Shown piece after piece: positions 45,157 through 54,184 of a DNA stretch of 64,000 bases (position 1 is its first letter; each line of letters begins with the position of its first letter). Location of the stretch: assembly GCF_000247645.1 (NCBI RefSeq), contig NZ_AHWA01000004.1:434001-498000 (forward strand), written 5' to 3'. The position numbers and the translations under genes were made by a program. The notes under the pieces were generated by a model. The model was given only the letters and a program-made list of their open reading frames with translations. It was not told the origin of the DNA and did not search any database. The stretch is from Salinibacterium sp. PAMC 21357 (lineage in GTDB: Bacteria > Actinomycetota > Actinomycetes > Actinomycetales > Microbacteriaceae).

Positions 45157-46218
45157 ATGCCTGAGCCGCGTGCGATAGTGCTCGCCGGACACATCTGCAT
45201 AGACATCGCGACCGATCTGACCGACTTTGCGAGCATCCGCCCCGGCGCCCTAGTCGAAGTTGGGCGAGCAGGCTGGTCGGTTGGGGGCACGATTGCCAAC
45301 ACCGGCGGAACCTTGCGAGAGCTCGGAGTGCCCATTCGCATTGCTGGCGCCATTTCGGATGACGAACTCGGCCGCACCGCCCGCAGCAGCCTCGAAGCCA
45401 AAGGTATCCACGACAACGATCTTCAAACCTCAACCGCCGCTGGCACCTCCTACAGCATCGTGCTTCACTCCGCAGGCACCGACCGCAGCTTCCTGCACTA
45501 CCCGGGCGCTAACGCGTTCTTTGATCCGGCCGCGGTCACCGTAACCGACGCAAGCATCGTCCACTTCGGGTATCCCTCATTGATGGCAGGAATGCTCGAG
45601 AATTCCGGCCAGCCCATCCGCGACCTGCTAAAGCGAGCACATGCAGCGGGCGCCACCACCTCGATTGATCTGGCCGTGGTCGACCCCAGCTCCAGCGTTG
45701 CCGCCCTCGATTGGACCCGGATTTTCGCCAACATCCTGCCGTCCGTCGACATCGCCAGCCCCAGCCTTGATGACCTCACGTCGGCACTCGGCATCGACGA
45801 GCCCTTCTCAAACGAGCTTGTGGAACGACTCGCCACGTCGCTCATTGAGCAGGGCGTTGCCGTAGTCGCCCTCTCCGCAGGCGCCCACGGCGTGTTCGTA
45901 AAAACTGCGCCGCCCGAACGATTGCGCCGCGGTGGACGCCTGCTTGCTGAACTCGCTGACGACTGGGGCAACTCAGAACTCTGGCAGCCACCACTGCCCC
46001 TCAAGAACTGGTCGTCAACGAACGGCGCCGGTGATGCTCTCACTGCGGGTTTTCTTTACTCACTCTGGTCAGGCCTCAGCCTTCCGGAGTCCGCCAGAAC
46101 CGCGGCAGCGAGCGCCGCCATCCGAATGCAAGGTGGAGCAGCCACCACAGATGCCCTCGCCAGAATGCTCGAAACTTACCCTGCCGCTTCCCCGAACCGA
46201 CTCCACGAAGGCCCTTGA
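45157..46218 (+). CDS. PfkB-family carbohydrate kinase
   Basis: A 353-residue ribokinase-like enzyme. N-terminal substrate motif: WSVGGTIANTGGTLRELG (40-57). C-terminal PfkB signature 2: NWSSTNGAGDALTAGFL, with the GAGD anion hole at 290-293 and catalytic base D293. Family members phosphorylate fructose, tagatose-6-P, 2-keto-3-deoxy sugar acids, 5-dehydro-2-deoxygluconate and others. First gene of a four-gene + strand operon with mannose-6-phosphate isomerase and GH38. It may phosphorylate mannose/fructose or an oxidised sugar made by the divergent dehydrogenase. Confidence 0.9.
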   Translation: MPEPRAIVLAGHICIDIATDLTDFASIRPGALVEVGRAGWSVGGTIANTGGTLRELGVPIRIAGAISDDELGRTARSSLEAKGIHDNDLQTSTAAGTSYSIVLHSAGTDRSFLHYPGANAFFDPAAVTVTDASIVHFGYPSLMAGMLENSGQPIRDLLKRAHAAGATTSIDLAVVDPSSSVAALDWTRIFANILPSVDIASPSLDDLTSALGIDEPFSNELVERLATSLIEQGVAVVALSAGAHGVFVKTAPPERLRRGGRLLAELADDWGNSELWQPPLPLKNWSSTNGAGDALTAGFLYSLWSGLSLPESARTAAASAAIRMQGGAATTDALARMLETYPAASPNRLHEGP

Positions 46219-46219
46219 G

Positions 46220-47263
46220 ATGCTCCTCCCGTTGACGCTTACCGCGAATCAGCCTCCCGCCCGTTTTTACCGGGGCGGAGAGAAAATCGCTGCGTTCCGA
46301 GATAGCACTGGGGTGGCGGAGGTTCCTGCCGCGCGCCTCCACACTCCCGAAGACTGGGTCGCTTCTACAACCTGCCTCGCGGGTGATCCCCGTCTCGGGC
46401 TCACGGTATTACCCGATGGGCGCACACTCACCGACGCCATCCAGAGCGACCCTCTGGGCTGGCTCGGGCCAGATCATGTCGCTGCTTTCGGCTCAGACCC
46501 CAAACTGTTGGTCAAACTTTTGGATGCTGGTCAGCGGCTTCCCGTGCACATCCATCCCAACGCGGCCTTTGCTCACCAACATCTGGGGCGATCTCACGGC
46601 AAGGCGGAGGCCTGGTACATCCTGCAGGGCGGAGTCATCCATCTCGGCTTGAAAGAGGATCTCAGCCGCTCCACCCTAGAGCGACTCGTCACCACTCAAG
46701 CGGTCGACGAATTGCTCCCCCTTCTTCACGAAATCGAGGTCGCCCCCGGCGACACCGTTTTCGTGCCCGCCGGCACCCTGCACGCGATTGGAGAAGGTGT
46801 CTTTCTCGTGGAGCTTCAAGAACCGGAAGACCTCTCGATCCTGCTGGAATGGCGAGATTTCGATCTCGACGGCGAGAATGACGGGCACCTCGGGCTCGGA
46901 TTCGATATCGCGCTTGATGCCGTCGATCTTCGCGGAAGCTCCCTTGCAGCAATCAGCTCGTTCCTCACGCGCGGCTACGTCGGCAATTCGCTATTCGTGC
47001 ACAGCGCAGACGAGTTCTTTCATCTCGGTCGCACCATAGTGGACGGAATGGCAGAGCTCAATCCCGGATTTGCTGTCGTCGTGGCCATCGATGGCCAAGC
47101 CGCACTGCAGAGTGCGCACGGACACACGTCATCACTCTCAGCGGGCACGACAATCGTCGTTCCCCACGGTGCCGGCCCGCTTCGACTTACCGGACAGGCA
47201 GACATTCTCATCGCGCGGCCCCCGGCTACGGCACACTACCCAACCACGTTTTCGAAAGAATAG
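46220..47263 (+). CDS. manA: Mannose-6-phosphate isomerase, class I
   Basis: A 347-residue type I phosphomannose isomerase of the short bacterial kind. Zinc ligands are seen in PVHIHPN (H110, H112), E130 (GKAEAWYIL) and the His of PAGTLHAIGEG. It interconverts mannose 6-phosphate and fructose 6-phosphate, sending mannose freed by the GH38 enzymes into glycolysis. The ATG lies 1 nt after the PfkB stop; the open frame reaching up to 45932 overlaps that gene and is not used. Confidence 0.93.
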   Translation: MLLPLTLTANQPPARFYRGGEKIAAFRDSTGVAEVPAARLHTPEDWVASTTCLAGDPRLGLTVLPDGRTLTDAIQSDPLGWLGPDHVAAFGSDPKLLVKLLDAGQRLPVHIHPNAAFAHQHLGRSHGKAEAWYILQGGVIHLGLKEDLSRSTLERLVTTQAVDELLPLLHEIEVAPGDTVFVPAGTLHAIGEGVFLVELQEPEDLSILLEWRDFDLDGENDGHLGLGFDIALDAVDLRGSSLAAISSFLTRGYVGNSLFVHSADEFFHLGRTIVDGMAELNPGFAVVVAIDGQAALQSAHGHTSSLSAGTTIVVPHGAGPLRLTGQADILIARPPATAHYPTTFSKE

Positions 47264-47269
47264 ACCTCA

Positions 47270-50200
47270 ATGAGCGAGCACACCATGACGAAATATGAGG
47301 CCGAAGTTCAGGATGCGATCGGGCGACTAGAAGCCGCAGTGCTGGCCACTGAGGGTGGCTGGTTGGCGCAGCGGTGGATTTCGCGATCGCACGACGGGGA
47401 TGAGCATCCGGTCGCCATGAACATCGAAACCTACCATTTGCGTCAGGTCGGGGTGTTCGAGTCATTCTCTGTGGAAGCAGACCGCGGAATTGAGCTCGAG
47501 GTTGATCTTGACCTGCCCGAGAGCATTGGCGGCGTCTCCCTCATCGGAGAGCCCCTGCAGCTGACCATCAACTCGTTACGACCAATCGACATTTTCGTCG
47601 ATGATGTTCGAGTATTTGGCGACGCCGTTCCCGTAGTGGCGTCAGGGCCGGCCCTCATCGATGTCGTGCCGAGCGTGAAAACTGGCCACAACGGGCGGAT
47701 GCTGCTGCGAGTATTGCCGAGCCCTGTTCCGCTTGATGGGGACTGGGGTCGCACTGGCGTCACTGTCCAGTTCACCACGCCAGCTCTTCGGGAACGCTGG
47801 CACTCGCTCGATCTCGCACTGGCCAGATTGGAGCTAGCGCGCGAATTTGCGCAAACTGATACCGAGCGGGCATCCGTGCTCTCTCTTGCTCGCTCAATCC
47901 CCCACGATTTCTCAGACGCGGCGACCTCTGACCTCACTCGTAGCTTCGCGACACCAGAGCTGAGGGAACAGCTGGGCTGGCTCGATGCTGCACTGGCGAA
48001 GTTTCGCATCCACTGCGTTGGCCATTCGCACATCGACCTCGCCTGGCTCTGGACCTATGACGACACCCGCGAAGTGATCTTCCGGGACATGCGTAGCGTT
48101 GTCGACCTGTTTGCCGACTACCCCGAGTTTCGGTTCACGCATTCGCAAGCGCGAGCCTACGCCGAGGTTGAGGCCTCCCACCCCGAACTCTTTGCGCAAC
48201 TAACCGAGCTCATTGGTCAAGGCCGCCTCGAGCCAGCAACGGTGCAGTGGGTTGAGTCAGACATCAACATCCCGAGCGGAATCGCACAGTCGAAGCAACT
48301 CACCGAAGGAGTTGAATACTCACGCAGCAAGCTCGGCGTCTCCCCGACCGTTTTGCTGGCTCCCGACACCTTCGGTCAGAACGGAAACCTTCCGCAACTG
48401 GCGCGTGCCTCCGGCGCTGAAGTGTATTATCACCACCGCGCCAACCCCGGCTTTGCCGATACCGGCAGCCACTGGCAGGCGTATTGGTGGGAGGGCGACG
48501 ACGGCACTCGACTCCTTGCTGTTGGCACCGCCATCTATTTGGGACCCGTCACCGCATCGCGGCTCGCCCGCGATCTCATCACTCTCGGCGTGCGAAACAA
48601 CCTGACCGAGATTTGCTATTTCTACGGAGTCGGGGACCACGGGGGCGGCCCCACTCGCGCCGATCTCGATACGATTCGCTCACTAGGTACGGCAGAAGCT
48701 TTCCCCGCTGTGCAGTGCTCAACCGTCATGGACTACGTCACTGCTCTTCTCGCAACCGAGCCAGATCTTCCCGTTTTTCGGGGAGAATCTGACCGCGTGT
48801 TCGAAGGCACCTATGTCACCAGAGTCGACTCAAAACGCATGAACCGTTCGAGTGAGAACGCGCTGGTCGAAGCGGAAACGCTCGGGGCCCTCGCGGGGAT
48901 CGAAGCTCGAGAGAAAATCTCCGAAGCTTGGCGCGGAGTTCTCCATCACCAATTCCACGACATTCTTGGAGGTTCAGCCGTTGCCGCAGCGTATGCCGAC
49001 CAATATCGGGATGCGGCACTAGCGGCAGACTGCGCCAGCGACATCCGCTCGCAAGCGTTCGCTGTGCTGACTTCTCCTGCTGACACCGACCACTTTGTGG
49101 CGACAAACTCCACGGGAGTAGACCGCCGCGACATCGTCACCGTTCCGCACGCGATCGCTGGTGGGCACACTGGAGTCGAGTCAGCGGGCGGTATCGCCCT
49201 GCCTGTTCAGCTCACTAACGATGGTGAGCTCGTGTTCATCGCCGAACTTGGTGCCTTCGAATCGACGACGTTCCGATTGACCGACAGCACCACCCAGACC
49301 GCCGCCGAAGCGACCGCCGAGGCCACCAAATCAGTTCAGGTCAGTCGTTCGGATGTCACGGGCATGCTCGACATCGACTCTCCGTTCTACCGCGCTCAAG
49401 TGCGTGACGACAGCGGAATCATCACGACGCTGTTCGATAAGGCAATGAATACCTTGGTGGTTGGCCGCGGCCCCAACAGTCCCGAGAGCATGCGTCAATT
49501 GAGGCCAGATCTTGGCTTCGGTGCCCTCGTACTCACTCACGAACAACCTCATCCAATGACCTCGTGGGTTATCGACGAACTCGACTCCGAACGCACTCTG
49601 CTCGGTGGCACGACCACAGCGGTTAGCGAGCACGGGGCCGTGCGCACTGTGCTGTCGACCGTGCACCACTGGGAATCGTCGACGGCATCGGTCCGCACGA
49701 TTTTCTACGCCGACCTGCCTTGGATCGATTATGAGATCGCGGTCGATTGGCACGAACTCGGCGGTGCGTCCCAAGGAGTTCCTGGCCTTGCCGTCTCCTT
49801 TGGCTCGCGATTGCCCTCCCCCGAGCTCTGGGTCGAGACACCTTTCGCCGCCGTGCTGCGCGCACCAGACGGTTATCTGGGCTCGATGTTGCGCTGGGCC
49901 GACCTCGGTTCAGCCGCGGGTGGCATCGCGATTGCTAACGATTCCAAACATGGTGTGGATGCTCTGGGACCCCGACTGCGCATCCCTCTTGTTCGCAGTG
50001 CTTACGATCCTGATCCGCAGGGCGAACCAGTAGGGGTTGAGGTCACGCGTCTTCGAGTCGCTGCCCACAACGGCTCGTGGAAGCACGCAAGCGTCGTCTC
50101 GATGGCTACCGCGCTGAACACGCCGATCGTGGTGACGGCCAACGCGAAGTTAGACGCGCACGCCGCGCCCCGGCGACCACGAATCGTGTCCGGTAGCGCC

Positions 50201-50443
50201 GCTATCGCTGGCCTTCAGTTCGATAAATCCGACGTTCTCTTGCGACTTTATGAGCCAACCGGTGAGCCGTCAGAAGTCGTCGTCGGTGGGCTCGAAATAC
50301 TGGGCAGCGTTTCCCTCTGCGATTTGCATGGGGCTCCCCTGAGCAGCCTTCATTCGGACGAGAACGGTCAGCTAGCGTTAGCGTTGCGCGGATTCGAGAT
50401 AGTGACGCTGCGTGTGGCACGACTTCAGGAGACGACTCAATGA
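47270..50443 (+). CDS. GH38 alpha-mannosidase
   Basis: A 1057-residue glycoside hydrolase family 38 enzyme with no signal peptide, so it acts in the cytoplasm on imported mannosides. N-terminal lead domain 1-245; catalytic domain with zinc ligands H254 and D256 (SHIDLAWLW) and nucleophile D331 (WVESDINIPSG); GVGDHGGGPTRADLDTI and HHQFHDILGGSAV further on; beta-sandwich domains to the C-terminus, ending in GFEIVTLRVAR. It starts 6 nt after manA. It is not a close copy of the other GH38 protein (35147-38157), so the two may cut different linkages. Confidence 0.95.
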   Translation: MSEHTMTKYEAEVQDAIGRLEAAVLATEGGWLAQRWISRSHDGDEHPVAMNIETYHLRQVGVFESFSVEADRGIELEVDLDLPESIGGVSLIGEPLQLTINSLRPIDIFVDDVRVFGDAVPVVASGPALIDVVPSVKTGHNGRMLLRVLPSPVPLDGDWGRTGVTVQFTTPALRERWHSLDLALARLELAREFAQTDTERASVLSLARSIPHDFSDAATSDLTRSFATPELREQLGWLDAALAKFRIHCVGHSHIDLAWLWTYDDTREVIFRDMRSVVDLFADYPEFRFTHSQARAYAEVEASHPELFAQLTELIGQGRLEPATVQWVESDINIPSGIAQSKQLTEGVEYSRSKLGVSPTVLLAPDTFGQNGNLPQLARASGAEVYYHHRANPGFADTGSHWQAYWWEGDDGTRLLAVGTAIYLGPVTASRLARDLITLGVRNNLTEICYFYGVGDHGGGPTRADLDTIRSLGTAEAFPAVQCSTVMDYVTALLATEPDLPVFRGESDRVFEGTYVTRVDSKRMNRSSENALVEAETLGALAGIEAREKISEAWRGVLHHQFHDILGGSAVAAAYADQYRDAALAADCASDIRSQAFAVLTSPADTDHFVATNSTGVDRRDIVTVPHAIAGGHTGVESAGGIALPVQLTNDGELVFIAELGAFESTTFRLTDSTTQTAAEATAEATKSVQVSRSDVTGMLDIDSPFYRAQVRDDSGIITTLFDKAMNTLVVGRGPNSPESMRQLRPDLGFGALVLTHEQPHPMTSWVIDELDSERTLLGGTTTAVSEHGAVRTVLSTVHHWESSTASVRTIFYADLPWIDYEIAVDWHELGGASQGVPGLAVSFGSRLPSPELWVETPFAAVLRAPDGYLGSMLRWADLGSAAGGIAIANDSKHGVDALGPRLRIPLVRSAYDPDPQGEPVGVEVTRLRVAAHNGSWKHASVVSMATALNTPIVVTANAKLDAHAAPRRPRIVSGSAAIAGLQFDKSDVLLRLYEPTGEPSEVVVGGLEILGSVSLCDLHGAPLSSLHSDENGQLALALRGFEIVTLRVARLQETTQ

Positions 50444-51450
50444 GCATTCACGCTCGCCGACCGACAATGAACGATGTTGCCGCGCACGCGGGCGTTAGCC
50501 TGAAAACGGTATCTCGGGTCGTCAACGAGATCGCGACCGTTGACCCCGAGCTTGTTTCGAAAGTTCGGGCGTCAATCGCCCAGCTGGGCTACCGGCACAA
50601 CAGCTTGGCCGCGAATCTGCGGGCGGGTGATGTGTCGAAGACAATCGGGGTGATCACCGCCGATCTTTCCAACTCCTTCTATACGACACTGTCGAGCGCC
50701 ATTGTGCGGGAAGCGAGCGCTCATGGTTATCAGGTCGTCATGGCAAGCTCCGAAGAGGATCCCGCCCGCGAGCGCGCCCTCGCTCTCGATCTGTGTCAGC
50801 GCCGAGTTCGCGGGCTCGTCATTGTTCCGACGAATGCACGCCACGACTATCTGCGGGAAGAAGTTGAGTTGGGCACTCCGGTAGTGTTCCTCGACCGTCC
50901 GGGGGTCGATATCAACGCAGACGAGATTCTCGCCGACAATCGCGGCGGAGCAGAACTCGCGATCGCCCATCTCATCAAGGGTGGCCATCGCCGCATAGGT
51001 TTTCTTTTCGACTCCCTTGAGATCTACACAATGGCGGAACGACTTGCCGGGGCCCGTACTGCTCTAGCGCAAGCGAACCTCGACTTTGATGATGCTCTCG
51101 TGGCGACGAACATTCACGCACCAGAAGATGCCGCGGTCGCGATTGCAGCGATGCTTGAGCTCGAGGAGCCGCCCACCGCCGTGTTGTGCGGGAACAACAG
51201 AAGCACGGTAGGAACCGTTGAAGAGATCTGGCGACGGGGTGCCGAGATCGAGGTAGCCGGATTCGATGATTTCGAAATGTCGCGGCTGCTGCCTCGCCCC
51301 GTTGCTACGGTCAGCAACGACACCATCGCGCTCGGCACTGCCGCAGCTCAACGACTGATCGCTCGGATTGAGGGCGACACCAGCGCGACGAACAGAACTT
51401 TGCTCCCCTCCCAACTAGTGAGCCGTGGCGGCTGGTCCGTTGCCCAGTAG
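50440..51450 (+). CDS. LacI-family transcriptional regulator
   Basis: A 336-residue regulator. The HTH (PTMNDVAAHAGVSLKTVSRVVNE, about 8-30) includes the hinge-proximal pattern; the periplasmic-binding-like sensor domain follows from about 62 (IGVITADLSNSFYTTLSSAIV, and RGLVIVPT). The ATG overlaps the GH38 stop (ATGA). Probable ligand is a sugar or sugar phosphate of the mannoside pathway and the probable site is the palindrome at 45097-45108. Confidence 0.93.
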   Translation: MSIHARRPTMNDVAAHAGVSLKTVSRVVNEIATVDPELVSKVRASIAQLGYRHNSLAANLRAGDVSKTIGVITADLSNSFYTTLSSAIVREASAHGYQVVMASSEEDPARERALALDLCQRRVRGLVIVPTNARHDYLREEVELGTPVVFLDRPGVDINADEILADNRGGAELAIAHLIKGGHRRIGFLFDSLEIYTMAERLAGARTALAQANLDFDDALVATNIHAPEDAAVAIAAMLELEEPPTAVLCGNNRSTVGTVEEIWRRGAEIEVAGFDDFEMSRLLPRPVATVSNDTIALGTAAAQRLIARIEGDTSATNRTLLPSQLVSRGGWSVAQ

Positions 51451-51496
51451 ACGGGCGATGCGGTCATCCGCTCAGCTCCGCCATGCTCGACGCTCC

Positions 51497-51502
51497 TAAA
51501 CT
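51497..51502 (+). promoter_or_regulatory. -10 box of leaderless promoter, MpaB-like gene
   Basis: TAAACT ends 6 nt before the GTG at 51509, with no ribosome site. Confidence 0.5.
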
Positions 51503-51508
51503 GAGCCT

Positions 51509-52303
51509 GTGACCGATACCAGCCCCCTCAGAATCGCGGATGTCTCGGCCGACGTCGCTCTGCTGGCTGGCGGCGGTGCGGCCATTCTGTTGCAGATCGC
51601 ACACCCCGCAGTTGGGCAGGCAGTTGCCGAGCACAGTGACTTTGCGCGGCGCCCGTTGGATCGCCTCAACGGCACCCTCACCTATCTCTATGTCACGGTG
51701 TATGGCACTCCCGCCGAGGCTGCAGAAGTCGCGCGCCGTGTGGGAGCGGCCCATCGCCCGGTGCGTTCCGCCAGCTATGACGCTCGTGACCCTCAGCTCC
51801 AATTGTGGGTCGCAGCCACGCTCTATGACACCGCGATGCGGGTGCGCGAGCTTGTCTTTGGCCCACTGCGCGAGGCGGATGCCGAAACGCTGCTCGCCGA
51901 CTACGCCGTGATCGCGACCGCGCTTGGCGTTCCTCGCGCGCAGTGGCCCGCCGACGGAGCGGCGTTCACCGCCTACTGGAATGAGAGCGTGGCCGCGTTG
52001 CAGGTCACTGATGCCAGCCGACGGGTCGCGAAGCAGCTGCTGCATCCGACCGGCGGCCCGTGGTGGTTGCGACCAGCGATGCCCCTCGTGCGGGTGTTGA
52101 CCGCAGGCTTGCTTAGTGAAGAACTGCGCATTGCTTTTGCCCTGCCGCACAAACAAGAGCGGTTTGATCGGATCATGCGGTTCGTTCGTGTGGTTTACCC
52201 ACGGCTACCCCGCTGGGTGCGATTCGCGGCGCAGCGTCGATATCTGGCAGCGTTTCGTCAGCAGCAGACGAAACAGCCTGAGCAGACGTGGTCCGGGCAG
52301 TAG
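51509..52303 (+). CDS. MpaB-family (DUF2236) oxygenase-like protein
   Basis: A 264-residue mostly helical protein with the DUF2236/MpaB pattern: GGGAAILLQIAHPAVGQAVAEHSDF (heme-binding His region), RLNGTLTYLYVTVYGTPAEA and VAATLYDTAMRVRELVFGPL. Characterised members cleave prenyl chains or rubber-like polyisoprenes with a b-type heme; the actinobacterial homologues are mainly uncharacterised. Its own leaderless promoter and an AraC gene 42 bp downstream make a small regulated unit plausible. Substrate unknown. Confidence 0.83.
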   Translation: MTDTSPLRIADVSADVALLAGGGAAILLQIAHPAVGQAVAEHSDFARRPLDRLNGTLTYLYVTVYGTPAEAAEVARRVGAAHRPVRSASYDARDPQLQLWVAATLYDTAMRVRELVFGPLREADAETLLADYAVIATALGVPRAQWPADGAAFTAYWNESVAALQVTDASRRVAKQLLHPTGGPWWLRPAMPLVRVLTAGLLSEELRIAFALPHKQERFDRIMRFVRVVYPRLPRWVRFAAQRRYLAAFRQQQTKQPEQTWSGQ

Positions 52304-52333
52304 CCAGCTCTCCAGGTTCCGCAACATCAGCGC

Positions 52334-52339
52334 TAGCAT
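52334..52339 (+). promoter_or_regulatory. -10 box of leaderless promoter, AraC gene
   Basis: TAGCAT ends 6 nt before the GTG at 52346, with no clear ribosome site. Confidence 0.45.
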
Positions 52340-52345
52340 CAGCAG

Positions 52346-53212
52346 GTGACCACTATTGATGAGCCGCCGGTGCAGCCCGTCGATTTCGCAAGCGAGCACA
52401 GCGTTGCTCTACCGGTAGAGGTGCTCGACTATACCGAGCTAGTCGAGCGCATGGGGTCCGACTATTTTGCGCACGCCCAGCGCCCGTCTTTCGAGCTGAT
52501 GATCTTCGTTCGCGCCGGCACCGGAACCCACACCATCGATTTTCAACGCCACGCGCTTCACCCCGGCCGTGCGCTCTTCATACGCCCGGGTCAAGTTCAG
52601 CAGTGGCACATTGAGAACACTGTTGATGCCGTTGTTGTGGTGGCCTCCCCCGCTGCATCCAGCGCCGTCAGTTGGCTCCCCGGCGATGCTCCGTCTGCCG
52701 ACCTCGGCAAGGATTCTCAGACCACCGCGCACGCTCTAGTTGCGGCGCTTGAACGCGAACAGCAGCGTTTCACCGCCGATGAGCATACGATCAAGCTCAT
52801 CACCGCCCTCTTTGCTTCACTAGTCGCGCTCTTCCACCAAGCCAGCACGGGGCCCGGCCGCGGCGCACTTCCGCCGGCCTATGTCGCGTTTCGGGGCGCG
52901 ATTGAGAGTGACCTTACCCGCAGCAGAAACGTGCGTGATTTTGCGGCTGGTCTCGGTTACTCCGAACGCACCATCAGTCGCGCTTGCCAGAGTGTGACCG
53001 GCCTCACCGCCAAGGCTGTGCTGGATGAGCGGCTCATGCTCGAGGCGAAACGACTTCTCGCGCACAGCGACCACACGCTCGCCAACATTTCCACCATGGT
53101 CGGATTCAGCGAACCAACCAACTTCTCCAAATTTTTCGAGCGGGTCACTGGGCAGACGCCGACAAACTTTCGACAGAGCCTACGAGATAACCTCTACCGC
53201 GGCGAGCACTGA
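52346..53212 (+). CDS. AraC-family transcriptional regulator
   Basis: A 288-residue regulator. The N-terminal part is a cupin sensor (FELMIFVRAGTGTHTIDFQRHALHPGRALFIRPGQVQQWHI); the C-terminal 100 residues carry the two HTHs: RNVRDFAAGLGYSERTISRACQSVTG and HTLANISTMVGFSEPTNFSKFFERVTGQTP. The start is the GTG at 52346. It lies upstream of the SnoaL-like gene, which has a tandem repeat in its leader that could be a target site. Ligand unknown. Confidence 0.92.
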   Translation: MTTIDEPPVQPVDFASEHSVALPVEVLDYTELVERMGSDYFAHAQRPSFELMIFVRAGTGTHTIDFQRHALHPGRALFIRPGQVQQWHIENTVDAVVVVASPAASSAVSWLPGDAPSADLGKDSQTTAHALVAALEREQQRFTADEHTIKLITALFASLVALFHQASTGPGRGALPPAYVAFRGAIESDLTRSRNVRDFAAGLGYSERTISRACQSVTGLTAKAVLDERLMLEAKRLLAHSDHTLANISTMVGFSEPTNFSKFFERVTGQTPTNFRQSLRDNLYRGEH

Positions 53213-53234
53213 AACTACAACCGCATTTGCCCAA

Positions 53235-53252
53235 TGTGTCCACTGTGTCCAC
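53235..53252 (+). repeat. Tandem 9-bp repeat upstream of the SnoaL gene
   Basis: TGTGTCCAC occurs twice head to tail, 162 bp before the SnoaL start codon and 23 bp after the AraC stop. Tandem direct repeats are a common AraC-family binding layout. The rest of the 201-bp gap shows no clear promoter. Confidence 0.45.
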
Positions 53253-53413
53253 TTTGCACCATCGAGCGTCCTGCTCCCACCTGTCCCGGCGCCCCGTCCT
53301 CCGGCAGTCTTGACGTACGCCATTTGGCAGCACCGGCTGCCAGACAAATTCACCTCATTTCCGAGCAGCACGGCACAATCCGCGCGACAGACTCTCACCA
53401 CAAGGAGCACCCC

Positions 53414-54178
53414 ATGGGACAACGACTCGACAACGCTAAGGCCATTTACCTCGAGGGCATCCGCGACGGAAACTTCGTCGACGCCATCAATTCCTACGCT
53501 GGTCAGCGTTACACCCAACACTCCACCCCCGTTCGCGACGGCCGCGAGGGTTTCATCGCGTTCTTCGAAGACTTCACCACTCGCAACCCGATTCGCGACA
53601 TCCAGATCCTGCGCGGCTTCGAAGACGGACATTATGTTTTTATACAGGCCCTGCAAAAACTCAACAACGGCGAATTCACCTACGTCACCGCGGACATCTT
53701 CGATACTGATGACGACGCGAAACTGATCGAACACTGGGACATGATTGCCGAAGTTGAGCCGACGAGCGTCAGCGGTCGCACACCGTTCGATGGCCGGACC
53801 GACGTCACCGATCTCGACAAGACAGAAATCAACAAGCGTCTCGTGTTCGACTTCGCAACAAACGTGCTCGTCGGCGGCGACCACGCCCAAGCCGCGGAGT
53901 ATCTCCACGCAGACCTCGCGCAGCATGACGCGCGCATCGCTGACGGAAGAGACTCGTTCGCTGATTACGCCCGCGCCCATTCATTGTGGTACACCGAAGT
54001 TCACAACACGATCGGCTCCGGCAACTTTGTTGCCGTATTGGCCGCGAGCGAACTCGACGGCGTAGCGATTGCCGTGATCGACCTTTACCGTGTCGAGAAC
54101 GGGCTCATTGTTGAACACTGGGCTGTCTCCGAAGAAATTACCCCAGAAGCAACCTGGGTGAACAGCGGCAAGTTCTAA
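53414..54178 (+). CDS. Duplicated SnoaL/NTF2-like protein
   Basis: A 254-residue protein of two consecutive SnoaL-like domains (about 1-115 and 125-254). Matching elements are GREGFIAFFEDF against GRDSFADYARAH, and DAKLIEHWDMIAEV against NGLIVEHWAVSEEI. SnoaL proteins have a cone-shaped pocket and act as isomerases/cyclases or simple binders. The ATG is preceded by AAGGAG at 7 nt; the frame stays open upstream but without similarity. It lies behind an AraC gene. Enzymatic role unknown. Confidence 0.85.
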   Translation: MGQRLDNAKAIYLEGIRDGNFVDAINSYAGQRYTQHSTPVRDGREGFIAFFEDFTTRNPIRDIQILRGFEDGHYVFIQALQKLNNGEFTYVTADIFDTDDDAKLIEHWDMIAEVEPTSVSGRTPFDGRTDVTDLDKTEINKRLVFDFATNVLVGGDHAQAAEYLHADLAQHDARIADGRDSFADYARAHSLWYTEVHNTIGSGNFVAVLAASELDGVAIAVIDLYRVENGLIVEHWAVSEEITPEATWVNSGKF

Positions 54179-54184
54179 ACAGCT

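Noticed and set aside
53234-53413. N-terminal extension of the SnoaL-like protein starting at 53234
   Set aside because: The Pro/Cys/His-rich extension resembles no family, and the ATG at 53414 has a strong AAGGAG ribosome site.
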